Below are positions 16,033 through 24,487 of a stretch of DNA of 32,059 nt, piece by piece (positions within the stretch are counted from its first letter, which is position 1; every line of letters begins with the position of its first letter). The notes under the pieces were generated by a model. That model saw nothing but the letters and a program-made list of their open reading frames with translations, was not told the origin of the DNA and did not search any database. Position numbers and translations under genes: made by a program. The stretch is from positions 1-32,059 of the forward strand of contig JALESH010000047.1 of NCBI GenBank assembly GCA_022781985.1, written 5' to 3'. This DNA is from Lachnospiraceae bacterium. GTDB lineage: Bacteria; Bacillota; Clostridia; Lachnospirales; Lachnospiraceae.

Positions 16033-18009
16033 ATGTCTGTGAAAGGAAAGTATTATATCACTACGGCAATCGCCTATACTTCAGGCAAGCCTCATATCGG
16101 AAACAGTTACGAAATCGTACTGGCGGACAGTATCGCCCGGTTCAGGAGAAAGGATGGCTATGACGTTTTCTTTCAGACGGGAACTGATGAGCATGGACAG
16201 AAAATCGAACTGAAGGCCCAGGAAATGGGTGTCACCCCCAAGGAATATGTGGATAATGTAACGGGAACTATCAGGAAACTGTGGAATCTGATGGACACCT
16301 CTTATGATAATTTTGTGCGGACTACGGATGAGGTTCATGAAAAACAGGTACAGAAGATGTTTAAGCGGTTTTATGACCAGGGCGATATCTACAAGGGGGC
16401 CTATGAAGGGATGTACTGTACGCCCTGTGAGTCCTTCTGGACAGAGGGCCAGCTTGTGGAGGGCAAATGCCCGGACTGCGGCAGAGATGTAAGGCCGGCG
16501 AAGGAGGAAGCCTACTTCTTTAAAATGAGCAAATATGCGGACAGGCTGATTGAACATATCAATACTCATCCGGAATTTATACAGCCGGTATCCCGCAAAA
16601 ACGAAATGATGAACAATTTCCTGCTTCCGGGCCTGCAGGATCTGTGTGTTTCCAGGACTTCCTTCAAATGGGGAATTCCTGTAGACTTTGATGACAGTCA
16701 TGTGGTATATGTCTGGCTGGACGCGCTGGCAAACTATATCACCGGTATCGGGTATGACTGTGATGGAAACAGCAGTGAACAGTATAAAAAGCTCTGGCCC
16801 GCAGACCTGCATTTAATTGGAAAGGATATTATCCGATTCCATACAATCTACTGGCCCATTTTCCTGATGGCTCTGGGTGAGCCGCTGCCCAGGCAGATCT
16901 TTGGTCATCCCTGGCTGCTTCAGGGGGATGGAAAGATGAGCAAATCCAAAGGAAACGTGCTCTATGCCGATGACTTGGTAGATTTCTTCGGCGTGGATGC
17001 AGTGCGCTACTTCGTGCTTCATGAGATGCCCTTTGAAAATGATGGGGTGATTTCCTGGGAGCTGATGGTGGAACGACTGAATTCCGATCTGGCAAATACT
17101 CTTGGCAACCTGGTGAACAGGACGATCTCCATGAGCAATAAATATTTTGGAGGTGTGGTCTGTGACAAGGGTGTCACCGATACCATGGATGAGGATCTGA
17201 AAGCTGTGGCAGCAGGCGCCTATGATAAGGTCTGCGGGAAAATGGAGGAGCTGAGGGTTGCAGATGCCATCACAGAGATTTTTACCCTCTTCAAACGCTG
17301 CAATAAATATATTGATGAGACGGAGCCCTGGGTGCTGGCTAGGGATGAGGCCGGGAAAGACAGGCTCTCTACCGTACTTTACAACCTGGTGGAGAGTATC
17401 GTTATCGGTGCTTCCCTGCTGGAACCCTATATGCCTTCTACGGCGGCCAGGATTGCAGAGCAGTTGAATACTGCGCTGAGGGAGTTCGGTGATCTCAGGG
17501 GCTTCGGAGGCTATCCCTCCGGCAATAAAGTGACTGAAAAGCCGGAAATCCTCTTTGCCCGTCTGGATATGAAAGAGGTAGTGGAGAAGGCGGATGCCCT
17601 CTTTGCTGCCAGAAGGGCAGAGGCGGAAAAGGAGGCTGAGGCTGCTGTACCGGATGAGGAGGTCATCGACCTGGAGCCAAAGGCGGAGATCGTATACGAT
17701 GATTTTGCCAGACTGCAGTTCCAGGTGGGAGAAATTATTGCCTGTGAGGAGGTGCCGAAATCAAAGAAACTGCTCTGCTCCAGGGTGCGCATCGGCAGCC
17801 AGGTAAAGCAGATCGTATCAGGCATCAAACAGTATTATTCGGCAGAAGAGATGGTGGGCAAAAAGGTAATGGTTCTGGTGAACCTAAAGCCTGCAACCCT
17901 GGCGGGCGTGGTATCGGAGGGGATGCTTCTGTGCGCGGAGGATGGGGACGGTAATCTGGCTCTGCTGACACCGGAGAAGCCCATGCCGGCAGGCGCGGAA
18001 ATCAGCTGA
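16033..18009 (+). CDS. metG: Methionyl-tRNA synthetase
   Basis: Charges tRNA-Met with methionine using ATP. The 658-residue protein has the class I signatures PHIGN (residues 20-24, the HIGH motif) and KMSKS (301-305). A zinc knuckle is formed by C129-x2-C132 and C146-x2-C149 inside the connective-peptide domain. The helical anticodon-binding domain runs from about 340 to 510 (WELMVERLNSDLANTLGNLVNR). A C-terminal EMAP-II/Arc1p-like tRNA-binding domain (about 550-658, FQVGEIIACEEVPKSKKL) is appended, as in Bacillus-type dimeric MetRS. The ATG follows AAAAAGGAGCATGATCATAA, a variant of the initiation element seen at 24462 and 27506. Confidence 0.97.
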   Translation: MSVKGKYYITTAIAYTSGKPHIGNSYEIVLADSIARFRRKDGYDVFFQTGTDEHGQKIELKAQEMGVTPKEYVDNVTGTIRKLWNLMDTSYDNFVRTTDEVHEKQVQKMFKRFYDQGDIYKGAYEGMYCTPCESFWTEGQLVEGKCPDCGRDVRPAKEEAYFFKMSKYADRLIEHINTHPEFIQPVSRKNEMMNNFLLPGLQDLCVSRTSFKWGIPVDFDDSHVVYVWLDALANYITGIGYDCDGNSSEQYKKLWPADLHLIGKDIIRFHTIYWPIFLMALGEPLPRQIFGHPWLLQGDGKMSKSKGNVLYADDLVDFFGVDAVRYFVLHEMPFENDGVISWELMVERLNSDLANTLGNLVNRTISMSNKYFGGVVCDKGVTDTMDEDLKAVAAGAYDKVCGKMEELRVADAITEIFTLFKRCNKYIDETEPWVLARDEAGKDRLSTVLYNLVESIVIGASLLEPYMPSTAARIAEQLNTALREFGDLRGFGGYPSGNKVTEKPEILFARLDMKEVVEKADALFAARRAEAEKEAEAAVPDEEVIDLEPKAEIVYDDFARLQFQVGEIIACEEVPKSKKLLCSRVRIGSQVKQIVSGIKQYYSAEEMVGKKVMVLVNLKPATLAGVVSEGMLLCAEDGDGNLALLTPEKPMPAGAEIS

Positions 18010-18087
18010 TTTTCGCGGCATATTTACAGAGGCATCCTGATTTCATGAAAATTCTATGAACTTTCTGGAATCAAGGAAAAGATAGTG

Positions 18088-18138
18088 TATAATAGACCCA
18101 TGGCGCGGCAGGAAAGCCGGCTATGGGTTTGTTTGTTA
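18088..18138 (+). terminator. Hairpin with T-rich tail directly behind a TATAAT
   Basis: ACCCAT (18096-18101) pairs with ATGGGT (18123-18128), with inner GGC/GCC pairs, and TTGTTTGTTA follows: an intrinsic terminator. A perfect TATAAT lies at 18088-18093, so a transcript starting there would run almost at once into the hairpin. It is either simply the metG terminator or an attenuator for the DUF1002 gene at 18251. Confidence 0.6.
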
Positions 18139-18250
18139 TAAAAATGCTGTCAGGCCGTATGGGCAGGCTGTTTGTATACCGTCGGTGTGAGCTGATAGAC
18201 AGGGAGGCTGAAAATTCATTTTCGGATAGCGAAAGGAGCAGGGATATAAT

Positions 18251-19168
18251 ATGAAAAAATGGATATCGTTGATGGTGGCTTTATTTCTGGCAGGACTTTT
18301 CAGTATGAACGTCCGTGCAAAGGAAGGGCAGACTGTAGTAGCGCTGGGAGCTGATCTGACAGCGGCCCAGAGGGAGACTGTATTGGGGCTGTTGGGAATG
18401 ACAGAGGAGCAGCTGGCCGGCTGCCAGGTAGTCTATATCACCAATGGACAGGAGCGCCAGTATCTGGGAGCCTATCTGGATGCTTCGCTGATCGGGAGCA
18501 AATCCTTGTCCAGTGTGATGCTGAGAAAAGGGGCTGCAGGCAGCGGAGTCAATGTGACCACCAGAAATATCAATTACTGCACTACCGGAATGTACCGCAA
18601 TGCTCTGCTGACAGCGGGTGTGCAGGATACGGAGGTAGTAGTGGCAGCGCCCTCCCAGATGTCAGGAACAGCGGCCCTGATCGGTGCTGTAAAGGCTTAT
18701 GAAAAACTGGAGGAGCAGGAGATTTCCGATGAATCCCTGTCCAATGCCTTGGATGAGCTGATTACCACCGGAGAGCTGACAGAGGCGATGAAAAATGTGA
18801 GCAATGAGGAGATCGAAAGCCTGATTGCCTATATCAAAGAAAAGGTGGCTGCGGGAGAGCTGGAGACGGAGGCGGATATCCGCGCAGCCATTGCAGAAGG
18901 TGAGCAGCGATTTGGGGTGACACTGGATCAGGAGGCTGTCAATCAGCTTGTGGGACTGATGAATAAGCTGGAGAAAATGGGACTGGACAGCAGTTATCTG
19001 ATCAGTCAGGCCGAAAAGCTGTACAATAAATATGGATCGGAAATCGTCAATTATGCGGATGAAGCCATCAGTGAGGCAGTAAGTGAAGCGGCAGCCAGAG
19101 CCAAGGAGGGACTGTGGGAAAGCATGAAAAGTGCTTTCCGTGGCTTTCTGAATAAGCTTTTTGGCTAA
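18251..19168 (+). CDS. Secreted DUF1002 protein (YpuA-like)
   Basis: A 305-residue protein with a clear signal peptide (MKKW, hydrophobic core about residues 5-18, likely cleavage after NVRA near 23). The body matches the DUF1002 family represented by Bacillus YpuA: VVALGADLTAAQRETVLGLL at the N-terminus, then VYITNGQERQYLG and NVTTRNINYCTTGMYRNAL, and VVVAAPSQMSGTAALIGAV. The last 130 residues are helical and acidic. The function of DUF1002 is not known; such proteins are exported and likely cell-surface or extracellular. GCGAAAGGAGCAGGGATATAAT precedes the ATG in pieces giving a good AAAGGAG site. It stands alone between metG and the ldh gene. Confidence 0.85.
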   Translation: MKKWISLMVALFLAGLFSMNVRAKEGQTVVALGADLTAAQRETVLGLLGMTEEQLAGCQVVYITNGQERQYLGAYLDASLIGSKSLSSVMLRKGAAGSGVNVTTRNINYCTTGMYRNALLTAGVQDTEVVVAAPSQMSGTAALIGAVKAYEKLEEQEISDESLSNALDELITTGELTEAMKNVSNEEIESLIAYIKEKVAAGELETEADIRAAIAEGEQRFGVTLDQEAVNQLVGLMNKLEKMGLDSSYLISQAEKLYNKYGSEIVNYADEAISEAVSEAAARAKEGLWESMKSAFRGFLNKLFG

Positions 19169-19197
19169 AGGGAGCAGATAGAATAGAAAATGGAATT

Positions 19198-19240
19198 TAG
19201 GCAAATGCTATGGAAAGAAAAAGGAGGAGGCATTTGCTTA
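19198..19240 (+). promoter_or_regulatory. Hairpin presenting the ribosome binding site of the D-lactate dehydrogenase gene
   Basis: TAGGCAAATGC (19198-19208) pairs over 11 bp, with one G-U, with GCATTTGCTTA (19230-19240). The last base is the A of the start codon. The 21-nt loop carries AAGGAGGAG. In the folded RNA the start codon closes the stem and the ribosome site is in the loop, so folding could gate translation by temperature, a protein or an RNA (inference). Confidence 0.6.
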
Positions 19241-20232
19241 TGAAAATTGCATTTTACGGAACCAAACCCTATGACCGTATCTGGTTTGAGCCTTTGGCAG
19301 CAGACTATGGCTTTGAGCTGCGGTTTATTGAGCTTCCCTGCAAGGAGGAGACAATTGCTCTTGCAGAGGGGTATGATGCGATCTGTATCTTTGTTAATGA
19401 TTATGTGGATAAGAAGCTGATTGACAAATTGTACGAGATGGGGGTAAAGGCGATTCTGCTGAGAAGTGCAGGCTTTAATCACGTGGATGTGCGGGCGGCA
19501 CAGGGAAAGGTGGCGGTGCTGAGGGTTCCAAGCTATTCCCCGGAAGCGGTGGCAGAATTTGCCGTGACCCTGCTGCTGGCAGTCAACAGGCATATTCACA
19601 AGGCATACAATAGGACAAGGGACTTTAATATGAGCCTGAACGGGCTTATGGGCAGTGACCTGAACCACAAGGTGGCCGGAGTGGTGGGCACAGGAAAGAT
19701 AGGGCAGGCCATGATACGGATTCTGAAGGGGTTTGGGATGCAGGTTTTAGCCTATGACCCCTATCCGGCGGAAGAAGTGCAGGCCGAGTATGTGCCATTG
19801 GAGGAGCTGATAAGCCGGGCGGATGTCATCTCCCTGCATTGTCCGCTGACAGCAGATACAAAAAATCTGATCTGCCGGGAAAGCATTGCCCGGATGAAGG
19901 AGGGAGTTTATCTCATCAATACATCCCGGGGAGGTTTAATCGATACGGAGGCATTGATCGAAGGACTTTTGCAGAAGAAGTTCGCAGGAGTCGGGCTGGA
20001 TGTTTATGATGAAGAAGAGGGGATTTTTTATGAGGACTGCTCGGAGGATATCATTGAGGATGAGAATCTGGCCAGGCTGATGACATTTCCCAATGTGATC
20101 ATCACCTCGCATATGGGCTTCTTTACCATGGAGGCAATGCAGGCTATCGCCATAGAGACACTGGAAAATGCCTATGCTCTGGAGAACGGCCTGCCTCTGG
20201 TTAACAGTGTACAGCTGTCCGGTCAGACGTAG
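19240..20232 (+). CDS. ldhA: D-lactate dehydrogenase (D-2-hydroxyacid dehydrogenase, NAD-dependent)
   Basis: A 330-residue enzyme predicted to reduce pyruvate to D-lactate with NADH, regenerating NAD during fermentation. It has the NAD-binding GVVGTGKIGQA Rossmann turn near residue 150, the catalytic arginine in INTSRGGLIDTEAL, the glutamate in GLDVYDEEEG, and the histidine in SHMGFFT. RSAGFNHVD and the FYEDCSEDIIEDENLARL insertion are characteristic of true D-lactate dehydrogenases rather than glycerate or phosphoglycerate dehydrogenases. The start at 19240 (MKIAFYGTK) is chosen over 19210 because AAGGAGGAGG sits between them. A hairpin surrounds the start. No Rex-type TTGTTAA operator was seen. 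Confidence 0.9.
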   Translation: MKIAFYGTKPYDRIWFEPLAADYGFELRFIELPCKEETIALAEGYDAICIFVNDYVDKKLIDKLYEMGVKAILLRSAGFNHVDVRAAQGKVAVLRVPSYSPEAVAEFAVTLLLAVNRHIHKAYNRTRDFNMSLNGLMGSDLNHKVAGVVGTGKIGQAMIRILKGFGMQVLAYDPYPAEEVQAEYVPLEELISRADVISLHCPLTADTKNLICRESIARMKEGVYLINTSRGGLIDTEALIEGLLQKKFAGVGLDVYDEEEGIFYEDCSEDIIEDENLARLMTFPNVIITSHMGFFTMEAMQAIAIETLENAYALENGLPLVNSVQLSGQT

Positions 20233-20256
20233 AAGGACAGGTTTCGTAAGATTCAC

Positions 20257-20300
20257 TTGTAAATTATGAGTTCATTCGCTATAATTACCTGTATCAGGTA
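20257..20300 (+). promoter_or_regulatory. Promoter with a palindromic operator at the transcription start
   Basis: TTGTAA (20257-20262), 17 bp, then TATAAT (20280-20285): a good sigma-A promoter. Immediately after it TACCTG-TAT-CAGGTA (20286-20300) is a perfect interrupted palindrome covering the expected start site near 20292. A repressor bound there would block initiation. Confidence 0.7.
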
Positions 20301-20318
20301 TGGAAAGGACAAAAAGGA

Positions 20319-20798
20319 ATGGAAGAGTCAGTGTTTCCATATAAAATCCGTATGGCGTATGAAAATGAATGGGAAGATGCCATGTTGCTTGCATGGAGGA
20401 CTTTTCTGCAGTTTGAAGCAAACGATTACGGTCCTGAGGGAGTGCACAGCTTTGAAGACTTTATCACGGACAATACACTGCACCGAATGTTTGTCATGGG
20501 AGCGTATCAGATGTTTGTTGCCCTGCACCAGGACAGCATTGTGGGGCTGATCAGTCTGCGGAGCAATTCCCACATCTCTCTCCTGTTCGTAGATGCGGAC
20601 CACCATAGGAGAGGGATAGGAAGGGCATTGATGGGGCAGTTGTGTGAGTATCTCAGGACAGAGATGGGAATCAGAAAGGTGACCGTGAATGCTTCCCCCT
20701 ATGGTGTTGGGTTTTATCACAGGCTGGGATTCAGAGATCTGGGACAGGAGCAGATTTCAGAGGGAATCCGGTACACTCCGATGGAATTGCAGATTTGA
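20319..20798 (+). CDS. GNAT-family N-acetyltransferase
   Basis: A 159-residue acetyl-CoA-dependent acetyltransferase. The cofactor loop is DADHHRRGIGRALMGQL (R-R-G-I-G-R), with a preceding ISLLFVDAD strand and the C-terminal VTVNASPYGVGFYHRLGF, all standard for the fold. The acceptor is not evident. The start at 20319 has AAAAAGG just before it, and family members begin close to this point. It is the first gene behind the operator-containing promoter at 20257 and may form an operon with the YesL-like gene 41 bp later. Confidence 0.87.
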   Translation: MEESVFPYKIRMAYENEWEDAMLLAWRTFLQFEANDYGPEGVHSFEDFITDNTLHRMFVMGAYQMFVALHQDSIVGLISLRSNSHISLLFVDADHHRRGIGRALMGQLCEYLRTEMGIRKVTVNASPYGVGFYHRLGFRDLGQEQISEGIRYTPMELQI

Positions 20799-20839
20799 GA
20801 TTGCATAAGAAAAAGGTTTTACTGTAAAGGATATGGTAA

Positions 20840-21553
20840 GTGCTTATGAATAGATTTTTTAATCCGGATAGTCCCGCGATGCGTTTTATGTCAAAGATGG
20901 CTGATCTGATGATTCTTAACATAGCAGCACTGCTGTGCTGTATTCCGGTTGTTACCATAGGAGCTTCCCTGACAGCCATGCATTATGTCCTGCTTAAGAT
21001 GGTACGAAATGAAGAAGGGTATATACTGAGATCCTTCTTTAAGTCATGGAAGGAGAATTTTAAGCAGGCAACAATTATATGGCTTCCGATCCTGCTGTTT
21101 ATCATTGTATTTGCGGGAGACCTGATGATCTTTAAATATTCCGGAATAGAATTTCCTCAGATACTGAAGGCTCTGCTGTTGGCAGCGGCTGTTTTCGTTT
21201 ATATGGTAAGTTGTTATGTGTTTCCGATTCTCTCCAGATTTCACAATACGGTAAGGAACACATGGAAAAATGCCCTGCTGATGAGCATATGCAGTTTCCC
21301 CCGGACGGTAGCTATGATGGTTCTTTATGTCCTGCCGTTTGCTGCCTGTCTGAATATGATGACCATTCCGCTGGTATTCTTTTTTGGACTGTCACTGCCT
21401 GCCTATGCTTCGGCCATACTGTATGACAGAATTTTCAGGAAGTATGCGCCGGAGGAAGAGCCCCTGGCAGACAGCTTTGAGCTGACCGCTGAGGATACAG
21501 GTGCCGGAGAAATTGTGAGGAGTAGGGATGAAGCGCGGAAAAACAAAGAATGA
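20840..21553 (+). CDS. YesL-like (DUF624) integral membrane protein
   Basis: About 237 residues with five to six membrane helices. The opening MNRFFNPDSPAMRFMSKMADLMILNIAALLCCIPVVTIGAS is the hallmark of the DUF624/YesL family, followed by TAMHYVLLKMVRNEEGYI, RSFFKSWKENFKQ and FHNTVRNTWKNALLM. YesL-type proteins are often next to sugar transport or carbohydrate regulators; their function is unknown. GTG at 20840 has AAAGG nine bases upstream; ATG at 20846 fits family starts better, so either may be used. The last 26 bp overlap the diguanylate cyclase gene, implying coupling. Confidence 0.85.
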   Translation: MLMNRFFNPDSPAMRFMSKMADLMILNIAALLCCIPVVTIGASLTAMHYVLLKMVRNEEGYILRSFFKSWKENFKQATIIWLPILLFIIVFAGDLMIFKYSGIEFPQILKALLLAAAVFVYMVSCYVFPILSRFHNTVRNTWKNALLMSICSFPRTVAMMVLYVLPFAACLNMMTIPLVFFFGLSLPAYASAILYDRIFRKYAPEEEPLADSFELTAEDTGAGEIVRSRDEARKNKE

Positions 21554-23093
21554 GGGAGAAAAGAACGATATTATAAAGTGGTTGGTTCTGATAGCCGTAT
21601 TTATGATGGTAATAATAGCCATGGTCACTTTTTTTTCTGTAAAAAGCAGTGAGGCATCCCGGAAAGAGGCACAGCAGAGGGTGGTCAAAATTGCAGAGGA
21701 ATATGCTGCAAAGGTATATTTTGAGCTGGAGCATATAGCAGGAACAGGAAAAACAGTGCTGTACTATCTGAATCACTACGGATTTGATGATAACCGCAGC
21801 ATAGCCGGGATCGCAGAGTCGCTGTGTGGGAGCACGCCGGTCTATACTGTGGCCTATGTGGATGCTGATGGCCGGGGGATCCTGAGTGATGGTGAAGAGG
21901 TGGACATGGGGGGGATGAGCTACTATCCCCTGATGGTGGATGCTTGCCGGAAGACTGCAGAAAAAGCGTCTGAGGCGGATACCGTCCGGACAACGTATCT
22001 ATATGTTGCGGATGATGAAATGAAAGCCGGCAGGAGTGCAATTCTGGCTGTACTGTCCGATGATACACAGGGAGGAAGGAAACTTTGCCTATATTATCCT
22101 GTGGAGGAGCTGAAACCCCTCCTGAATGCAGGGCTGTTGGCGGGAGAAGAATTCTGTGCCCTGGCTGAGGCGGACGGATTGATCATGGAGGTGGCCGGAT
22201 CAGACAACGAGTTTATGCCGGGAGACAATGTCTGGGACAGGATGGGTGGAGATTCGGAGACGGAGATCGGGCAGGTTGCAGTCAGAATTAAAAATGGGGT
22301 AAGCGGAAGCCTGCGGACGGAAAGCACTGGAAAACCCAGGACTCTGGCTTATGCAGAGGTGGGAATCAATAACTGGGCCATAGTGCTTGGAATAGGCCAG
22401 TCTTACATAGATGCCTTTGTCAGTGCAGGGTGGCGGGATGCCATGAAGATGATACATCAGATGGTGGTAGTTATACTGATTTTCAGTACCGTCATAGTTA
22501 TAATGATCATCAGAGGCAGGATCACTGCCGGTGAAAAGAGTAAGGCACTGGAAGCTAAGGCGGATACGGATCTGCTGACGGGATTGAATAACAAAGCAGC
22601 CACGGAACGAAAGATCCAGGAGTATATCATGCATCATCCTGAGGATCAGGCACTGATGTTCATTCTGGATATTGATAATTTTAAAAAAATAAACGATACC
22701 ATGGGACATGCCTTTGGAGATGAGGTGCTGAAATCCCTGGGGCAGCAGATCGGTTCTATTTTTCGTTCCACCGATGTGATCGGAAGAACGGGAGGAGATG
22801 AGTTCATCGTCTTTCTTAAATATCTTAAGGAGGATGCGCTTTTGGAGAAAGAGGCCAGAAAGCTGTGTGACTTCTTTCAGGGCTTTCAGGCGGGTGAATA
22901 CGTAAAGTATTCTCCCACATCCAGTATAGGCGCGGCTGTATTCCCAAAAGATGGTAAGGATTTTACAGCACTGTACAAGGCAGCCGATTCCGCTTTGTAC
23001 ACAGCCAAGGAACGGGGCAAGAATCAGCTGGTATTCTATAAGGATGCGATAGCAGGGATTCAGGGCAAGAGGAAAGTAGAAAAGTATCGGTAG
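21528..23093 (+). CDS. Membrane-bound diguanylate cyclase with extracytoplasmic sensor
   Basis: Makes c-di-GMP from two GTP. The 521-residue protein has a transmembrane helix at about 16-36, an extracytoplasmic region of about 270 residues that looks Cache-like (VYTVAYVDADGRGILSDGEE), a second helix near 309-328, and a cytoplasmic GGDEF domain to the end. GGDEF is intact at residues 422-426, and RSTD at 413-416 is the product-inhibition I-site at the correct five-residue distance, so the enzyme is predicted to be active and feedback-controlled. DTDLLTGLNN-type opening (ADTDLLTGLNNKA) is present. The gene overlaps the end of the DUF624 gene by 26 bp with GAGGAGTAGGG as ribosome site. Sensed ligand unknown. 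Confidence 0.93.
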   Translation: MKRGKTKNEGEKNDIIKWLVLIAVFMMVIIAMVTFFSVKSSEASRKEAQQRVVKIAEEYAAKVYFELEHIAGTGKTVLYYLNHYGFDDNRSIAGIAESLCGSTPVYTVAYVDADGRGILSDGEEVDMGGMSYYPLMVDACRKTAEKASEADTVRTTYLYVADDEMKAGRSAILAVLSDDTQGGRKLCLYYPVEELKPLLNAGLLAGEEFCALAEADGLIMEVAGSDNEFMPGDNVWDRMGGDSETEIGQVAVRIKNGVSGSLRTESTGKPRTLAYAEVGINNWAIVLGIGQSYIDAFVSAGWRDAMKMIHQMVVVILIFSTVIVIMIIRGRITAGEKSKALEAKADTDLLTGLNNKAATERKIQEYIMHHPEDQALMFILDIDNFKKINDTMGHAFGDEVLKSLGQQIGSIFRSTDVIGRTGGDEFIVFLKYLKEDALLEKEARKLCDFFQGFQAGEYVKYSPTSSIGAAVFPKDGKDFTALYKAADSALYTAKERGKNQLVFYKDAIAGIQGKRKVEKYR

Positions 23094-23101
23094 AAAGGAA
23101 T

Positions 23102-23123
23102 TATACATTGTACAAAATGTATA
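23102..23123. promoter_or_regulatory. 22-bp AT-rich palindrome
   Basis: TATACATT (23102-23109) and AATGTATA (23116-23123) flank GTACAA, and a smaller palindrome TTGTACAA lies inside. It is too AT-rich for an intrinsic terminator and more like an operator. It lies about 60 bp upstream of a possible -10 (TATACT, 23179-23184) of the ABC ATPase gene. Confidence 0.5.
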
Positions 23124-23256
23124 GGAAATGAATAAATCTTTGTGGAATGTTAGCATGGTAAAAAAGGACTATCTTCGCTATACTTTCTTTTAGATTGATT
23201 TCAGTGTCGGCAAAAGCCGGAGCTGTAAATAAAGTGTGATTAGGAGGCAAATTTAA

Positions 23257-24366
23257 ATGGCAAGTTTATCATTAAAGAATATCTGCAAAAAATATCCCAA
23301 TGGATTTGAAGCAGTAAAGAATTTTAATCTGGAGATTGCAGATCAGGAATTTATTATTTTCGTTGGACCTTCAGGCTGCGGTAAATCCACCACGCTCCGT
23401 ATGATAGCAGGTCTGGAGGATATTTCTTCAGGCGAATTGAGGATTGGAGACAGGCTGGTTAATGATGTGGAGCCTAAGGACAGGGATATTGCGATGGTAT
23501 TCCAGAACTATGCATTGTATCCGCATATGTCTGTATATGATAACATGGCTTTCGGTCTTAAATTAAGAAAAGTTCCGAAGGATGAAATTGATAAAATGGT
23601 AAAGGAAGCTGCAAAGATTCTGGATCTGACAGCATTGCTTGACCGTAAGCCCAAGGCTCTGTCCGGTGGCCAGAGGCAGCGTGTTGCCATGGGGCGTGCA
23701 ATTGTCCGCAATCCTAAGGTCTTCCTTATGGATGAGCCTCTTTCCAACCTGGATGCCAAGCTGCGTGTGCAGATGCGTATTGAGATTGCAAAACTGCATC
23801 AGAGGCTGGGTACAACCATCATTTATGTTACCCATGACCAGACAGAGGCTATGACTCTTGGTACAAGAATCGTAGTTATGAAGGATGGTGTGGTACAGCA
23901 GGTTGACACACCTCAAAACCTGTATGAGAAGCCTCAGAACCTTTTTGTTGCAGGCTTCATGGGTTCTCCCCAGATGAACTTCCTGGATGCCGAAGTGGAG
24001 GTAAAGGGTGACATTGTTAATTTGAAGGTGGCAGGTAAGAGCATCCCTCTTCCTCCGGCTAAATCCAAGAAGCTGATTGAAGGCGGCTATGCCGGCAAAA
24101 AGGTTGCCTTTGGTATCCGGCCTGAGGATGTATATGATTCCGAAATGTTCATTGAGACTTCCAAATGTGTGTTTGAATCCACCATTAAAGTTTATGAATT
24201 GCTCGGAGCAGAGGTTTACTTATACTTTGATCTGGCTGAGTTCCCCATTACAGCAAGGGTAGACTCCCGTACCACGGCAAGGCCTGGTGACACAGTTAAG
24301 TTTGCTTTCGATGTTGAGAAGATTCATGTGTTTGATAAGGAAACAGAGCAGATTATTACAAATTAA
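23257..24366 (+). CDS. Multi-sugar ABC transporter ATP-binding protein (UgpC/MsmX type)
   Basis: A 369-residue ATPase that energises carbohydrate importers of the CUT1 class. Walker A is GPSGCGKST (37-45), Q-loop in VFQNYALYPHM, signature LSGGQ (135-139), Walker B VFLMDEPLSNLDAK, and switch His in YVTHDQTEAM. The C-terminal third (from about 240) is the MOP/TOBE domain typical of MalK, UgpC and MsmX, with GIRPEDVYD. No permease or binding protein genes adjoin it, so like Bacillus MsmX it may serve several separate sugar transporters. AGGAGG lies 9 nt before the ATG. A perfect palindromic terminator follows. Confidence 0.95.
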   Translation: MASLSLKNICKKYPNGFEAVKNFNLEIADQEFIIFVGPSGCGKSTTLRMIAGLEDISSGELRIGDRLVNDVEPKDRDIAMVFQNYALYPHMSVYDNMAFGLKLRKVPKDEIDKMVKEAAKILDLTALLDRKPKALSGGQRQRVAMGRAIVRNPKVFLMDEPLSNLDAKLRVQMRIEIAKLHQRLGTTIIYVTHDQTEAMTLGTRIVVMKDGVVQQVDTPQNLYEKPQNLFVAGFMGSPQMNFLDAEVEVKGDIVNLKVAGKSIPLPPAKSKKLIEGGYAGKKVAFGIRPEDVYDSEMFIETSKCVFESTIKVYELLGAEVYLYFDLAEFPITARVDSRTTARPGDTVKFAFDVEKIHVFDKETEQIITN

Positions 24367-24390
24367 AAACTGCAGGCAAGTCAAGATGCT

Positions 24391-24416
24391 GAAAGGGATG
24401 CAATTGCATCCCTTTC
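24391..24416. terminator. Perfect 26-bp palindrome terminator
   Basis: GAAAGGGATGCAA and TTGCATCCCTTTC are exact complements with no unpaired base. The RNA would fold into a stem of about 11 bp with a tight loop, followed by ATATTTATAT. It ends the ABC ATPase transcript. Confidence 0.75.
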
Positions 24417-24461
24417 ATATTTATATGCGCCCGGAACATGTTTGCAATTTATTTCAAAACT

Positions 24462-24487
24462 TTGAAAGGAGCATGGTTATAAGTATG
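24462..24487 (+). promoter_or_regulatory. Repeated translation-initiation element, copy 1
   Basis: TTGAAAGGAGCATGG followed by TTATAAGTATG. It matches the element at 27506-27531 in 25 of 26 positions and carries two in-frame ATGs, at 24473 and 24485. The second has usable spacing from AAAGGAG; the first is too close to it. Confidence 0.6.

Noticed and set aside
19198-19240. Rex operator at ldhA
   Set aside because: The inverted repeat is GCAAATGC-like, not TTGTTAA-N4-TTAACAA.
22200-23156. 318-codon minus-strand frame
   Set aside because: Antisense to the clear GGDEF gene; no ribosome site or motif.
24287-24484. N-terminal extension of the CdaR-like regulator
   Set aside because: It would overlap the ABC ATPase gene in another frame and run through the perfect palindromic terminator.
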